From NCBI GenBank assembly GCA_025060635.1, contig JANXBN010000007.1:62001-126000 (forward strand): a stretch of 64,000 bases of DNA. The letters run 5' to 3'. The notes under the pieces were generated by a model that searched no databases, was not told where the DNA came from, and worked only from the letters and a program-made list of their open reading frames with translations. The first letter of the stretch is position 1. Every line of letters begins with the position of its first letter. A program made the translations under genes and the position numbers. The stretch is from Candidatus Kryptonium sp. Lineage in GTDB: Bacteria; Bacteroidota; Ignavibacteria; Kryptoniales; Kryptoniaceae. Positions 1-9,022 of the stretch are shown in pieces.

Positions 1-20
1 ACTACTTGAGGCTAAGATTA

Positions 21-863
21 ATGAGATTTTTCGTTTTAATTTTTACGCTCTTTTTCATTTTAAATCTATCTTTTGCTGGGTCTTCGGATGATTCTTCAAA
101 AGTTAATTTATATCGCCTTGGGATCGTCCTTGGAGTGACAGGTGCGATTTTAACAATAGCGCATATTCAGCAGTATAACTCATGGTGGAAAGGTGAATTA
201 ACATCTTTTCATTTTAGGGACGATCTCAATCAAGTTTTAAACGCTGATAAATTTGGCCATGCCTATTTTTCGTTTTTAGTTTCGGATTTGTTGGGCAGAT
301 CGCTTTGTTGGGCTGGGGTTGAGAAAAATTTATCTTTGATTTTTGGTGGCGTTGGAAGTTTGCTTTTTCAAACTTATGTTGAAATTGAAGACGGTTTTAG
401 ACCGAAACTTGGCTTCAGCATAAGCGATCAAATTTCAAATATCATAGGCGCGTTTTTACCGTATGCGAGAGAAAATTTTGAGTTCTTGAAATCTGTAAAT
501 TTTAAAATCAGTGTGTTTCCTTCAGAAAAGTTCAAATCCGGGGCTCACAGGTTCATTATTGATGATTATGAAAGTCTATATTTTTGGTTGTGCTTTGATG
601 TTTCCAAAATTTTAAATGTGGATGTTTTCAAAACTTGGTTTATTGATATTATTGATATTGCGGTCGGTTATAGCGTGAAGCAGATAAATTGGGACGGAAG
701 CGGGAAAAGGGAAATTTTTTTAGGGTTTGATTACGACTTGACGAAAATTCCGATAAAGATGCATCTATTCAAACAAATCATTAATCTTTTAAATTATTAT
801 CGCTTGCCAGCACCATCTGTGAGAATCGTCCCGAGATTCAGGTTTTATCTTATTAAATTTTAA
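21..863 (+). CDS. DUF2279-type membrane/periplasmic protein
   Basis: Protein of about 280 residues with an N-terminal hydrophobic segment (RFFVLIFTLFFILNLSFAG) that looks like a signal peptide or anchor. It then carries the pattern seen in DUF2279/YfiM-like proteins: an N-A-D-K-F-G-H-A-Y block, followed by E-I-E-D-G-F and G-F-S-I-S-D-Q-I-S-N. The family has no assigned reaction. I start it at ATG 21, which has GAGG at 7-10 in front, rather than the in-frame TTG at 6. The gene ends convergently with the receiver protein and overlaps it by 4 bases. Family assignment is by motif recall and is moderate. Confidence 0.7.
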   Translation: MRFFVLIFTLFFILNLSFAGSSDDSSKVNLYRLGIVLGVTGAILTIAHIQQYNSWWKGELTSFHFRDDLNQVLNADKFGHAYFSFLVSDLLGRSLCWAGVEKNLSLIFGGVGSLLFQTYVEIEDGFRPKLGFSISDQISNIIGAFLPYARENFEFLKSVNFKISVFPSEKFKSGAHRFIIDDYESLYFWLCFDVSKILNVDVFKTWFIDIIDIAVGYSVKQINWDGSGKREIFLGFDYDLTKIPIKMHLFKQIINLLNYYRLPAPSVRIVPRFRFYLIKF

Positions 864-1915
864 CCTTTTGGAAATTTAATTAAGAATGCAGTTCCAGTTC
901 CCTTTATAGGTTCAGCCCATATTTTCCCGTTGTGTGCTTCAACTATTATTCTGCTTATTGTAAGACCAAGATCGTTATATTTAGGCAACTTTTGGAAGAG
1001 CGCTTGTTTGTATCTGTCAAATAAATAGTCCGTTTCAGATTCCTCAATTTGAGTGGTTTTGTCAATTATTTTTATCAAATAGTTTGAGTCTTCCTCCGCT
1101 ATTGAAATTTCTATGTCCTTGCTACCGACATTTAGTATTGAACCAAGAACGAGTTCAAAAACTCTCGTTATCTTGCGCTTATCTGCATATATCTGAAGTG
1201 GAAGATCAGCAGGAAATGAAAGTGATATGCTGTAATTTTGCGAAGATTTGAATCGCTTAACGACATCAGTTATAATTTTACCGAGATCAGTTAGTTCCTT
1301 TGAGATTTTGTCAATGTTAAGTTCAAGTCGTGAAAGTTCAAGATATTCATTTAAAAGTTTAATGTGCTTGTTAATGGCGGTTTCAGCAACTTCAAGAATT
1401 AATTTTTGATCCTCTGAGAGTTCGTGTATTCTGTTTTTTAGGGCAAGTTCAAAGCTTGCTTTAATTACCGAGATCGTGTTTTTTAGATCTTGAATCAAAA
1501 GGTAAGTAAATTCGGAGCGTAGTTTTTTAAGTTCGTCGTTCGTTCTTTTGATTTTCAAGACAGTTGACACTCTTATCAATAGTTCCTCAATGTTTACCGG
1601 CTTTGCGATAAATTCAGCTGCCCCCGAGTCAAATGCTCTTTTTATGTTGTGTGGTTCGGAATTGGCAGAGATAATTATAACTGGAATCTGATTCGTTTCT
1701 GGGTTTGATTTCAGAATTCTTAACACTTCAAATCCGTCCATTATCGGCATTTGGATATCAAGAATTATAACATCTGGCTTCTCGCTCTTTGCGATCTCAA
1801 CGCACTCATAACCGTTTTCACAAGTTATCACATCATATCCGTCGTCTTTTAAAATCGTTGCAAATATGAACCGACTTGTCGGTTCATCTTCTGCAATTAA
1901 AATTTTACCGGGCAC
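860..1915 (-). CDS. Response-regulator receiver fused to a degenerate histidine-kinase-like domain
   Basis: 351 residues. Residues 1-120 form a canonical receiver domain: acidic pocket E9/D10, phospho-acceptor D53 in LDIQMP, and K105 in AKPVN. Residues 125-351 follow the layout of a HisKA plus HATPase_c module, but its catalytic features are eroded. The H-box position reads I-Q-D-L-K-N-T-I, with Gln142 where the phospho-histidine should be. The N-box (251-262) lacks its Asn. The G1 box keeps D285 but loses both glycines, and the G2 box is only NDLGL. It is probably a phosphorylation-responsive protein whose kinase part is an interaction domain. No partner kinase lies beside it. Confidence 0.85.
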   Translation of the reverse strand: MPGKILIAEDEPTSRFIFATILKDDGYDVITCENGYECVEIAKSEKPDVIILDIQMPIMDGFEVLRILKSNPETNQIPVIIISANSEPHNIKRAFDSGAAEFIAKPVNIEELLIRVSTVLKIKRTNDELKKLRSEFTYLLIQDLKNTISVIKASFELALKNRIHELSEDQKLILEVAETAINKHIKLLNEYLELSRLELNIDKISKELTDLGKIITDVVKRFKSSQNYSISLSFPADLPLQIYADKRKITRVFELVLGSILNVGSKDIEISIAEEDSNYLIKIIDKTTQIEESETDYLFDRYKQALFQKLPKYNDLGLTISRIIVEAHNGKIWAEPIKGTGTAFLIKFPKG

Positions 1916-2095
1916 TTCAAAAAATTGATTTTATTTCGTTATAGCTAAATTTTAAAACAAAATTTGGAAATTGGCAAGTTAATTATGTCGTTTTTCGCCT
2001 CGCCGATGATTTCAAACTACTTTTATAACTTTGACAATTTTGGCAAAACTTTTTATTTTAATCAAAAGTTTTGTTTAAGCAATTAGACAAAAAAT
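1916..2095. other. Intergenic region between divergent genes
   Basis: About 180 AT-rich bases separate the start of the receiver protein from the start of the redoxin gene. It should hold two divergent promoters, but I see no clear -35/-10 pair, terminator or structured RNA. Confidence 0.5.
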
Positions 2096-3121
2096 TTGCT
2101 TGCAATTATGTTTCTACAATTTTCGTTTTTCAACTGGATAGGAAGAAAAGCTCCAGAGCTAAATGGAGGAACTGGTTGGATAAATTCAAAGCCATTGAAA
2201 CTTAACGATCTTAGAGGTAAAGTTGTATTATTGGATTTTTTTGAATATACTTGTGTAAATTGTCTTCGCACTTTGCCTTATTTAAAGGAATGGCACAAAA
2301 GGTATTCTGATAAAGGTCTCATTATAATTGGGATACATACGCCAGAGTTTGACTTTTCCGCTGAGTTTGAAAATGTTGCCAACGCAGTCAAAGAACTTGG
2401 ACTTGAGTATCCTATCGTCGTTGATAGTAACTACGAAATATGGCGTGCGTTTAAAAATCAGTTTTGGCCGAGAAAATTTTTAGTTGATAAGGATGGAATA
2501 ATAAGATATGACCATGTTGGTGAAGGAGCTTATGGCAGAACGGAAGCAAAAATCCAGGAACTTTTGAGGCAAATAGAGCCAGAGGCGAAATTTCCTGATG
2601 TAATTGAATATATTCGTGATGAAGATAAACCAGGAGCTGTTTGCTATCCAAGGACGCCTGAAATGTATGCAGGTTATCTGCGTGGATATTTCACACAACA
2701 AATAAAACCAGATAAAGAAGAACATTACAAAGATAATGGATGCAAAGAAGCCCAATTAACGCTCAATGGTTGGTTCAAAGTTGAAGCGGATAAGATCGTT
2801 CACACAAGAAATAGCAATGAATTAACGGATTATATCGCTTTTAAATTTAGGGGGACTGAAGTAAACGCCGTCCTAAATTCCGTTGGAGGTTCTTATGATG
2901 TTTTCTTAACACTTGATGATAAACCGATCCCGAAATCTATGAAAGGAAAAGATGTTTCTTATGACGATTCTGGAAGAAGTTTTGTAAGGATTGATAAGGG
3001 CAGAATGTATAATTTAATTTTCGGTGAAAAATATGGGGTTTATACTTTGAAACTTTATACCAATTCCGATAAGTTTGCGCTTTATTCGTTTACATTTGGT
3101 TCTTGCGTGGTTAAAGAGTGA
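2096..3121 (+). CDS. Thioredoxin-fold redoxin with C-terminal extension (DipZ C-domain-like)
   Basis: Residues about 17-165 form an AhpC/TSA-type thioredoxin fold with the redox pair C53/C56 in Y-T-C-V-N-C-L-R-T, followed by IIGIHTPEFDF and a cis-Pro-like FWPRKFLVD segment. The extra 170 residues resemble the jelly-roll-like tail found in DipZ/TlpA-like proteins (GSYDVFLTLDD, YTLKLYTNSDKFALYSFTFG). No convincing signal peptide is visible. The first possible start is TTG 2096. ATG 2108, in frame, is equally plausible because neither has a good Shine-Dalgarno. It probably acts in thiol-disulfide exchange; the substrate is unknown. Confidence 0.8.
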   Translation: MLAIMFLQFSFFNWIGRKAPELNGGTGWINSKPLKLNDLRGKVVLLDFFEYTCVNCLRTLPYLKEWHKRYSDKGLIIIGIHTPEFDFSAEFENVANAVKELGLEYPIVVDSNYEIWRAFKNQFWPRKFLVDKDGIIRYDHVGEGAYGRTEAKIQELLRQIEPEAKFPDVIEYIRDEDKPGAVCYPRTPEMYAGYLRGYFTQQIKPDKEEHYKDNGCKEAQLTLNGWFKVEADKIVHTRNSNELTDYIAFKFRGTEVNAVLNSVGGSYDVFLTLDDKPIPKSMKGKDVSYDDSGRSFVRIDKGRMYNLIFGEKYGVYTLKLYTNSDKFALYSFTFGSCVVKE

Positions 3122-3143
3122 AAACAAATTGTGGAAACTTGTA

Positions 3144-3974
3144 ATGAATCTTGACAAGATTCAAAAGGAGATAAGAAAATATGAAGAGTTTATTGAAAAG
3201 AATCCCGATTCTCCTCTACTTGTTCGTCTTGCGTCGCTTTATCTTGAAATTGGGAATGTAGAAAAAGCAATAACTTTGTGTAATAGAGCGATACAAAAAT
3301 ATCCCGATTATTCTACTGCGCATCTTATAATGGCAAGATGTTATATAGAGATCAAGGCGTATTCCAAAGCTCTTGCTGAGTTAAACCGTGTTGTTGAGAT
3401 TTTGCCAGATTCAAAATTTGTAATTGATATGATTTCAAAAATTTCTCTAAAGCAGGGGAAAGAAGAAAGCATCAAAAAGATAGGGAAGTTGAAAACTGTA
3501 AAGGAAGATATCAAGATAAAAGAAGTTGAACTTCCGGAAGTTGATCTTCCAGAGGTTGGAAAGACACATAAAGAAATCTACTTTATTGATCAAAAGTTAA
3601 CAGACGAGCTCGGTGAAGAAATTTTTGAAATGCCTAAGGTTGAAACAGAGGTTGGAAAAGCTAAAGATGAAAATATACGGGCTGAGACACAAGCATCATA
3701 TCTTGATGAGCTCATAAAACGGCTTGAAGAGGCAAAAGGTAAGCAAAACATCAAAACAGAAACAGCAAAAGAACCAGCGATTGACTTTAAGGAAGAAAAT
3801 CTAAGCTATGAGGATATATCCATTGTCACTCCAGCTCTTGCCGAGATACTTACGAAGCAAGGGGCATATGATGAAGCAATAAAAGTTTATAGAAAGTTGA
3901 TTGAGCAACGCCCATCCGAGAAAGAAAAGTATGAAAGTGAGATAAGGAAACTTGAAGAGAAGCTTGGAAAGTAG
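3144..3974 (+). CDS. Tetratricopeptide-repeat protein
   Basis: About 276 residues with two clear TPR units near the N-terminus (PLLVRLASLYLEIGNVEKAI and AHLIMARCYIEIKAYSKAL), a charged low-complexity middle and a last TPR at the C-terminus (PALAEILTKQGAYDEAIKVY). This suggests a scaffold protein. The frame is open upstream into the redoxin gene, but ATG 3144 gives a sensible N-terminus (MNLDKIQKEIRKY) and avoids the overlap. It stops 2 bases before rsmA, so the two are probably co-transcribed. Partners are unknown. Confidence 0.75.
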   Translation: MNLDKIQKEIRKYEEFIEKNPDSPLLVRLASLYLEIGNVEKAITLCNRAIQKYPDYSTAHLIMARCYIEIKAYSKALAELNRVVEILPDSKFVIDMISKISLKQGKEESIKKIGKLKTVKEDIKIKEVELPEVDLPEVGKTHKEIYFIDQKLTDELGEEIFEMPKVETEVGKAKDENIRAETQASYLDELIKRLEEAKGKQNIKTETAKEPAIDFKEENLSYEDISIVTPALAEILTKQGAYDEAIKVYRKLIEQRPSEKEKYESEIRKLEEKLGK

Positions 3975-3976
3975 AA

Positions 3977-4801
3977 ATGTTAAGACCTGTAAAACATCTT
4001 GGACAGCATTTTTTGAGCGACAAAAATGTAGCGAAAAAAATTGCAGAGATGGTTGATCCGAAACCTGATGATGTAATAGTTGAGATCGGAGCTGGCGAGG
4101 GATTTTTAACTGAACAATTTGTTGGAAAAGTTAGAAAGGTTTTTGCAGTTGAGATTGATAAAAGAGCGGTTGATTTCTTGAAAGTAAGGTTTGGGGATGA
4201 AGAATTAATCAAAAATGATAAAATTGAGATTCTTCACCAGGATTTTTTGAAGGTTAACTTTGAAACCTTCAAAAACTTTGGCAAAATAAGATTGATAGGG
4301 AACATTCCATATAACATCACAAGCTCAATCATATTTAAGGCGATTGAGAATAGGGAATTCATAAAAGATTTAGTGATCATGGTTCAACTTGAAGTTGCTT
4401 TGAGAATCGTTTCAAAGCCAGGGGTGAAGGATTACAGCATACTTTCGGTGATGTGCCAGGCATATTCAAAGCCGGAAATTTTATTTAGGGTTTCTAGAAA
4501 TGTATTCTATCCTAAACCGAAGGTTTCATCTGCGGTGATACGGCTTGATTTTGAGAAAGGCGCCTTGTCCGAAAGAATAATTGATCACGATTTCTTCAAA
4601 AAAATTGTTAAGGTTGCTTTTAATAAACGAAGAAAAATTCTGAAAAATACGCTGAAGGAGCTATTTAGCGATGAGACATTATCCGAGGTGAATTTAGATT
4701 TAAGCAGGAGACCGGAGCAATTGACTGTTGAAGAATTCATAGATCTTTCAAACGCACTTTATAAAATCTATGCCGATAAAAACAAAATTGGCAGAGGATG
4801 A
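3977..4801 (+). CDS. rsmA: 16S rRNA (adenine-1518/1519-N6)-dimethyltransferase
   Basis: RsmA/KsgA dimethylates two adjacent adenines in the 3' terminal hairpin of 16S rRNA during small-subunit maturation. Visible features are the N-terminal LGQHFLSD signature, the SAM-binding V-E-I-G-A-G-E-G loop (about 35-42) and the catalytic N-I-P-Y motif (109-112, followed by NITSS). The C-terminal helical domain keeps F-Y-P-K-P-K-V-S-S and R-R-K. Length (274) is normal. The stop overlaps the next start by 4 bases (ATGA), indicating translational coupling. Confidence 0.97.
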   Translation: MLRPVKHLGQHFLSDKNVAKKIAEMVDPKPDDVIVEIGAGEGFLTEQFVGKVRKVFAVEIDKRAVDFLKVRFGDEELIKNDKIEILHQDFLKVNFETFKNFGKIRLIGNIPYNITSSIIFKAIENREFIKDLVIMVQLEVALRIVSKPGVKDYSILSVMCQAYSKPEILFRVSRNVFYPKPKVSSAVIRLDFEKGALSERIIDHDFFKKIVKVAFNKRRKILKNTLKELFSDETLSEVNLDLSRRPEQLTVEEFIDLSNALYKIYADKNKIGRG

Positions 4802-5751
4802 ACTACCTTGCTGGCTTACGTAATTTACACTTCGGTGATATTGTTAACATAGTTTTTTACTTATTTTTGATTTTTGTTTCACTCGTTTTTTCACATCAAA
4901 TGAAACTCTGGTGGTTGATAGTTCTATTTAATCTTTTGGTTATTTTTTTCGTCATATATGTCGCTGTAAGATGGGAGGGGTCGCGGAATCCAGAAATTTT
5001 CTCAGCGAGGCGCTTTGTGAGGGAATGGTATCTTGTGCCACTTATTCTCTTGACATTTAAAGAAATTTATTTCTTCATTAACTTTTTGAAACTGCCAGAT
5101 TATGATTGGATTTTGATGAAAATTGACTACATAATTTTTGGCGCGCATCCGACTCATGTTTTGGCAAAAATTAGCAATCCTGTTTTGACGGAATTTTTAC
5201 AAATTGTTTATTCTACTTTTTATTTCCTTCCGATAATTCTCGGTTATGACTTCTACCGCAGAGGCGATCTTGTGAGATATCGCTATGTCATATCAACAGT
5301 TGTGTATGGTTTTTATCTTTCATACATTGGTTATCTTCTTGTCCCAGCTATTGGTCCGCGGTTTATACTTCATGATTTTTCAAAGCTTGACGAAGAGCTA
5401 CCAGGGCTTTTGCTAACGAAGCCACTTCGTTGGATAATTAACACGGGTGAGTCAATTCCGCCTGGCGTTCCTAATCCAGCTGATTATGCTCAAAGGGATG
5501 TTTTTCCGAGCGGGCACACGCAACTTACGCTCGTTATTATATATCTTTCTATCGTGCTGAAATCAAAAACGAAGTATTTTCTGATCCCGAACGGTATTTT
5601 GTTAATTTTTTCAACCGTCTATCTTCGCTATCATTATGTAATTGATTTGATCGCTGGGTTTCTATTTGCTGCTTTTACAGTTGCAACTGCTCCGTATCTT
5701 TTCAATCAATGTGAAACAAAAATAGGGCGAAGGAATGCAGAAAAAATCTGA
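4798..5751 (+). CDS. PAP2-superfamily integral membrane phosphatase
   Basis: 317 residues with six or more hydrophobic segments. The C-terminal half has PAP2 active-site motifs: F-P-S-G-H-T-Q (motif C2) and R-Y-H-Y-V-I-D (motif C3, catalytic His plus Asp). The usual C1 lysine motif is not obvious, as in the inositolphosphotransferase-like PAP2_3 branch. It probably acts on a lipid phosphate or phospholipid headgroup in the inner membrane. It is coupled to rsmA by a 4-base overlap and overlaps the OPT transporter start by 17 bases. The exact substrate cannot be told. Confidence 0.85.
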   Translation: MNYLAGLRNLHFGDIVNIVFYLFLIFVSLVFSHQMKLWWLIVLFNLLVIFFVIYVAVRWEGSRNPEIFSARRFVREWYLVPLILLTFKEIYFFINFLKLPDYDWILMKIDYIIFGAHPTHVLAKISNPVLTEFLQIVYSTFYFLPIILGYDFYRRGDLVRYRYVISTVVYGFYLSYIGYLLVPAIGPRFILHDFSKLDEELPGLLLTKPLRWIINTGESIPPGVPNPADYAQRDVFPSGHTQLTLVIIYLSIVLKSKTKYFLIPNGILLIFSTVYLRYHYVIDLIAGFLFAAFTVATAPYLFNQCETKIGRRNAEKI

Positions 5752-7690
5752 TGTCAAGCCGTATGTTCCAGCTGAAACAAAATTAACAGAAATGACTTTA
5801 AGAGCAGTTTTAATCGGTGTAGTTATGGCGGTAGTGCTCGGCGCAGCGAATACATACATTGGTCTAAAAGCTGGGATGACTGTGTCAGCGACATTTCCAG
5901 CTGCAGTTGTTGCGATGGCAGTTATGAGAGTTATGCGTGGTTCAATACTTGAGGAAAACATCGCAAGGACAACCGCGTCGGTCGGTGAAGCACTCGCAGC
6001 AGGAGCAATTTTCACTGTGCCTGCTTTTGTAATTTCTGGTGTTTGGAGCGACTTTAACTATTGGGAAAGCACAGTGATAATGCTTGTTGGCGGACTTCTT
6101 GGAGTTTTATTCATAATTATTTTGAGAAGACCGCTTGTCAATGATCCCGAACTCCCTTATCCTGAGGGAGTTGCTTGCGCTGAAATGGTAAAAGCTGGAC
6201 AAAAAGGAGAAACAGGTGCAAAATATGTTTTTAGTATGATGGGCGTTTCGGCATTGGTTGAACTTTTTAAAAACGCAAGAGGAATAAAATTATTTGGGGA
6301 AACGATAAGTGGATTTGTTGAGTTTGGAAAGTATAAAATTCAACTTTTTTCAGGTGCAAATTCAGCAGTGAGCACTCAAACATATACTGGTGGAGTTTTT
6401 CTCTCTACTCCAGTCGCTTCTCCAGCGTTAATTGGAGTTGGATACATAATTGGACCGAGGTTATCGGCAATTGCGTTTTCAGGCGGGGTTCTCGGGTGGT
6501 GGTTATTTATTCCGCTCGTTATGTTTTTTAACACTGGAATTGGCGATATGCTTAAAAATGGGGTTAGTTGGGACGAATTAACTCATTCTGTGTGGTATTA
6601 TCAGGTAAGACCAATTGCCGTTGGAGCTATGATAGTTGGTGCATTTCATACGCTTTGGAAGATGAGAACACAACTTTTTCAAGGTATAGCAAAAGGGATA
6701 AGAGATGCATCTCAAGTTAGAAGTGGAAAAGTTGAATATTCAAGATTGGAGGATGATCTGCCTATGCCACTTGTGATCGGAGCTATTTTCTTGCTTGTCG
6801 TACCGATTACATTGATTTACTACTATTTCACGAAAAATTTGATCAGTGCTGTCATTGCAGCAATCGTTATGACATTAACAGGATTTTTGTTTTCAGCTGT
6901 CGCAGGTTATCTCATTGGAGTTATGGGGGGTTCAAATAATCCAATTTCTGGACTTACTCTTTCATCGCTTGTAATTGCAGCGGTTTTGATGGTTGCTCTC
7001 GGCGTTAAGGGGACTGCGGGTGTTGAGGTTGTCCTCGGCGTTGCTGCTGTTGTATGCACTGCGCTTGGAATTGCTGGCGATATGTTGCAAGATTTGAAAG
7101 TCGGGCAACTTCTTGGAGGAACGCCCAGAAAGATGCAAATTGCGGAAATTATCGGTGTCTCTTTTACTGCTTTCGTGCTTGTGTTTCCAATGTCAATTCT
7201 TCATAAAGGAACAGAAGGCGGAATTGGAGGTAAGTATTTACCAGCTCCGCAAGCAGGATTAATGAGCGTTATGTCAAAAGGAATTGTGAGCGGAGAGATT
7301 GCTTGGCCATTGATAATTTTTGGTGCCGTCCTTGCTTTTGTTTTAATTCTTCTTAAATCACCATCCCCAACTTTGATCGCTGTCGGAATGTATCTTCCTT
7401 TTGAGACAACTTCAGCTATATTCGTTGGCGGTTTAATAAAGTATGTTTTTGATTTGATCATAAAAAGAAAATCTTATTCGGAATCTGAACTTGTCCAAAT
7501 AGAAAATCGTGGAATACTTCTTGCCTCTGGACTTGTTGCAGGAGAGTCAATAATGGGTGTATTGCTTGCGGGCTTGTATCTTTTGAATGTTAATTTGCCA
7601 CATATATCTGAAAATCCATTCTTGGGGCTTTTGATATTTCCTCTTGTTGCGTTAATTTTAATTGCTATTCCGCTTAAAAAGTTGAAATAA
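5735..7690 (+). CDS. OPT-family oligopeptide transporter
   Basis: 651-residue polytopic membrane protein of the oligopeptide transporter (OPT) family, likely a proton-coupled symporter of peptides or metal-chelate-like substrates. Recognisable segments are LGAANTYIGLKAGMTVSATFP near the N-terminus, P-Y-P-E-G-V-A-C-A-E, the G-G-S-N-N-P-I-S-G-L block, and SPSPTLIAVGMYLPFE near the C-terminus. Length is normal for prokaryotic members. It starts inside the end of the PAP2 gene and is followed after 15 bases by the CARF-HEPN gene. The secreted peptidases encoded further on could supply peptides, but that link is inference. Confidence 0.93.
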   Translation: MQKKSDVKPYVPAETKLTEMTLRAVLIGVVMAVVLGAANTYIGLKAGMTVSATFPAAVVAMAVMRVMRGSILEENIARTTASVGEALAAGAIFTVPAFVISGVWSDFNYWESTVIMLVGGLLGVLFIIILRRPLVNDPELPYPEGVACAEMVKAGQKGETGAKYVFSMMGVSALVELFKNARGIKLFGETISGFVEFGKYKIQLFSGANSAVSTQTYTGGVFLSTPVASPALIGVGYIIGPRLSAIAFSGGVLGWWLFIPLVMFFNTGIGDMLKNGVSWDELTHSVWYYQVRPIAVGAMIVGAFHTLWKMRTQLFQGIAKGIRDASQVRSGKVEYSRLEDDLPMPLVIGAIFLLVVPITLIYYYFTKNLISAVIAAIVMTLTGFLFSAVAGYLIGVMGGSNNPISGLTLSSLVIAAVLMVALGVKGTAGVEVVLGVAAVVCTALGIAGDMLQDLKVGQLLGGTPRKMQIAEIIGVSFTAFVLVFPMSILHKGTEGGIGGKYLPAPQAGLMSVMSKGIVSGEIAWPLIIFGAVLAFVLILLKSPSPTLIAVGMYLPFETTSAIFVGGLIKYVFDLIIKRKSYSESELVQIENRGILLASGLVAGESIMGVLLAGLYLLNVNLPHISENPFLGLLIFPLVALILIAIPLKKLK

Positions 7691-7705
7691 AAGTTTGAAA
7701 ATTTT

Positions 7706-8935
7706 ATGGGGCAAGAAGCCAAAAAAGTTGTAATGTTTGTAACTGTTGGAACTGGTAGGGATAGAGCAGATATAGCTTCAGCAATTGTAAAGAGTATAAG
7801 ATCTTATAATCCTAACATTGTCGTATTTCTATGCACGGAAAAAAGCAAGCAGGAAACTTTGCCGATTATTGAAGAAGGGTTAGCTAAGGAAAACATTACT
7901 GTAGAGCAAGAAATTAAATTAATTAAAGATGAAAACGACCTTGAAGCGGTTAAGCAAATTTGTTCAAACGAGATGAGAAAATTTGAAAGGGATAGAAAGT
8001 TTGTTGAATACACTTCCGGGACGAAGGCGATGTCGGTTGGGCTTGTATTAGCTGGGTTGGAAAATGGAGCTGAAAAATTTTCTTATATTGCCGGCAATAG
8101 GGATGAAACGGGGCGTGTTATTCCTGGCACTGAAAGATTTATATCATTTGAACCAACCGTTATTTATGCAGAGGTGTTTTTCAAAAAAGCAATTGAATAT
8201 TTTAACGATGGTATGTATGGGAGCGCGAGCAAGATGTTTGAAAAATGCCTTGAAATTTATCGGGAAGAATCGTTTAAGAAAAAAGTTGAAACATTAAATA
8301 ACTTGTGCAAGGTATATCAAAATTGGGATTTGTTCAAGCATAAAGAAGCATTTGAAACCGCTAAAGAAATAGATTTGGATATTCTTGCTGAATTTGAAGC
8401 AAAACGAAAATTTGAGTCAAATCGTGATAGTTTGGCTTTTCTTAACAAAGAAAGCGTGTTTTCACCGCTAAAAGCCATAGACCTTTTAAGAAACGCTGAA
8501 CGAAGGATTGAAAGGGAGCGCTATGACGATGCAGTTGCAAGGTTGTATAGATTACTTGAATACATCATTCAAATTGGGATAGATAAACTAGGTCTATATT
8601 CCGAACCTGGAAAGATTGACCTTTCTAAACTTCCTGATGATTTAAAAGAGAAGTATCAGCGAAGTGAAATTGCGCTTGCAAAGTCTGCTGAATTGCTCAA
8701 TGATCTTGGGGACGAAATGGGGAAAGAATTGTATGAAAGCATAACACAGGGGAACTTGAAAAAAATTTTGAGTGCGAGGAATAATTCAATACTTGCTCAT
8801 GGATTTACACCTATTGATAAAGAAACAGCCGAGGAATTTCGTGATATTTTGAAGAAGATATTAGCGAAGTATTTCGGTTCTGATTTTGAGCGATGGTATG
8901 AGGATCTTGAGTTCGTCAAGTTGAAAGTTTTGTAA
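7706..8935 (+). CDS. CARF-HEPN protein of the Cas02710/Csm6-like group
   Basis: 409 residues. Residues 1-155 look like a CARF ligand-binding domain: strand 1 plus loop V-T-V-G-T-G-R-D (12-19) and the conserved E-Y-T-S-G-T-K-A-M-S block (101-110). The family (TIGR02710/Cas_Cas02710) normally senses cyclic oligoadenylate made by type III CRISPR complexes. The C-terminal helical domain contains R358-N-N-S-I-L-A-H365, an R-x6-H HEPN ribonuclease motif. The expected activity is ligand-activated RNA cleavage in the cytoplasm. No cas gene or CRISPR array is in the window; the gene sits 15 bases behind the OPT transporter. Family call is strong; activation by cOA is inference. Confidence 0.88.
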   Translation: MGQEAKKVVMFVTVGTGRDRADIASAIVKSIRSYNPNIVVFLCTEKSKQETLPIIEEGLAKENITVEQEIKLIKDENDLEAVKQICSNEMRKFERDRKFVEYTSGTKAMSVGLVLAGLENGAEKFSYIAGNRDETGRVIPGTERFISFEPTVIYAEVFFKKAIEYFNDGMYGSASKMFEKCLEIYREESFKKKVETLNNLCKVYQNWDLFKHKEAFETAKEIDLDILAEFEAKRKFESNRDSLAFLNKESVFSPLKAIDLLRNAERRIERERYDDAVARLYRLLEYIIQIGIDKLGLYSEPGKIDLSKLPDDLKEKYQRSEIALAKSAELLNDLGDEMGKELYESITQGNLKKILSARNNSILAHGFTPIDKETAEEFRDILKKILAKYFGSDFERWYEDLEFVKLKVL

Positions 8936-9022
8936 TAAAATGGATTAAAAACTCAAATTTTGAAAAGCAGTGTTTTTTTGTTAATTTTGAGTGCAAAATT
9001 TAAAATAAACTAACGAGAACCT
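8936..9022. other. Intergenic spacer with AT-rich inverted repeat
   Basis: The gap before the transhydrogenase operon holds 7-base arms ACTCAAA (8951-8957) and TTTGAGT (8986-8992) around a loop containing a T7 run. It may be a weak terminator for the CARF gene or part of the pnt promoter region; neither is convincing. Confidence 0.3.

Noticed and set aside
7706-8935. A nearby CRISPR-Cas locus to go with the CARF-HEPN gene
   Set aside because: I found no regularly spaced repeats and no Cas protein motif anywhere in the window.
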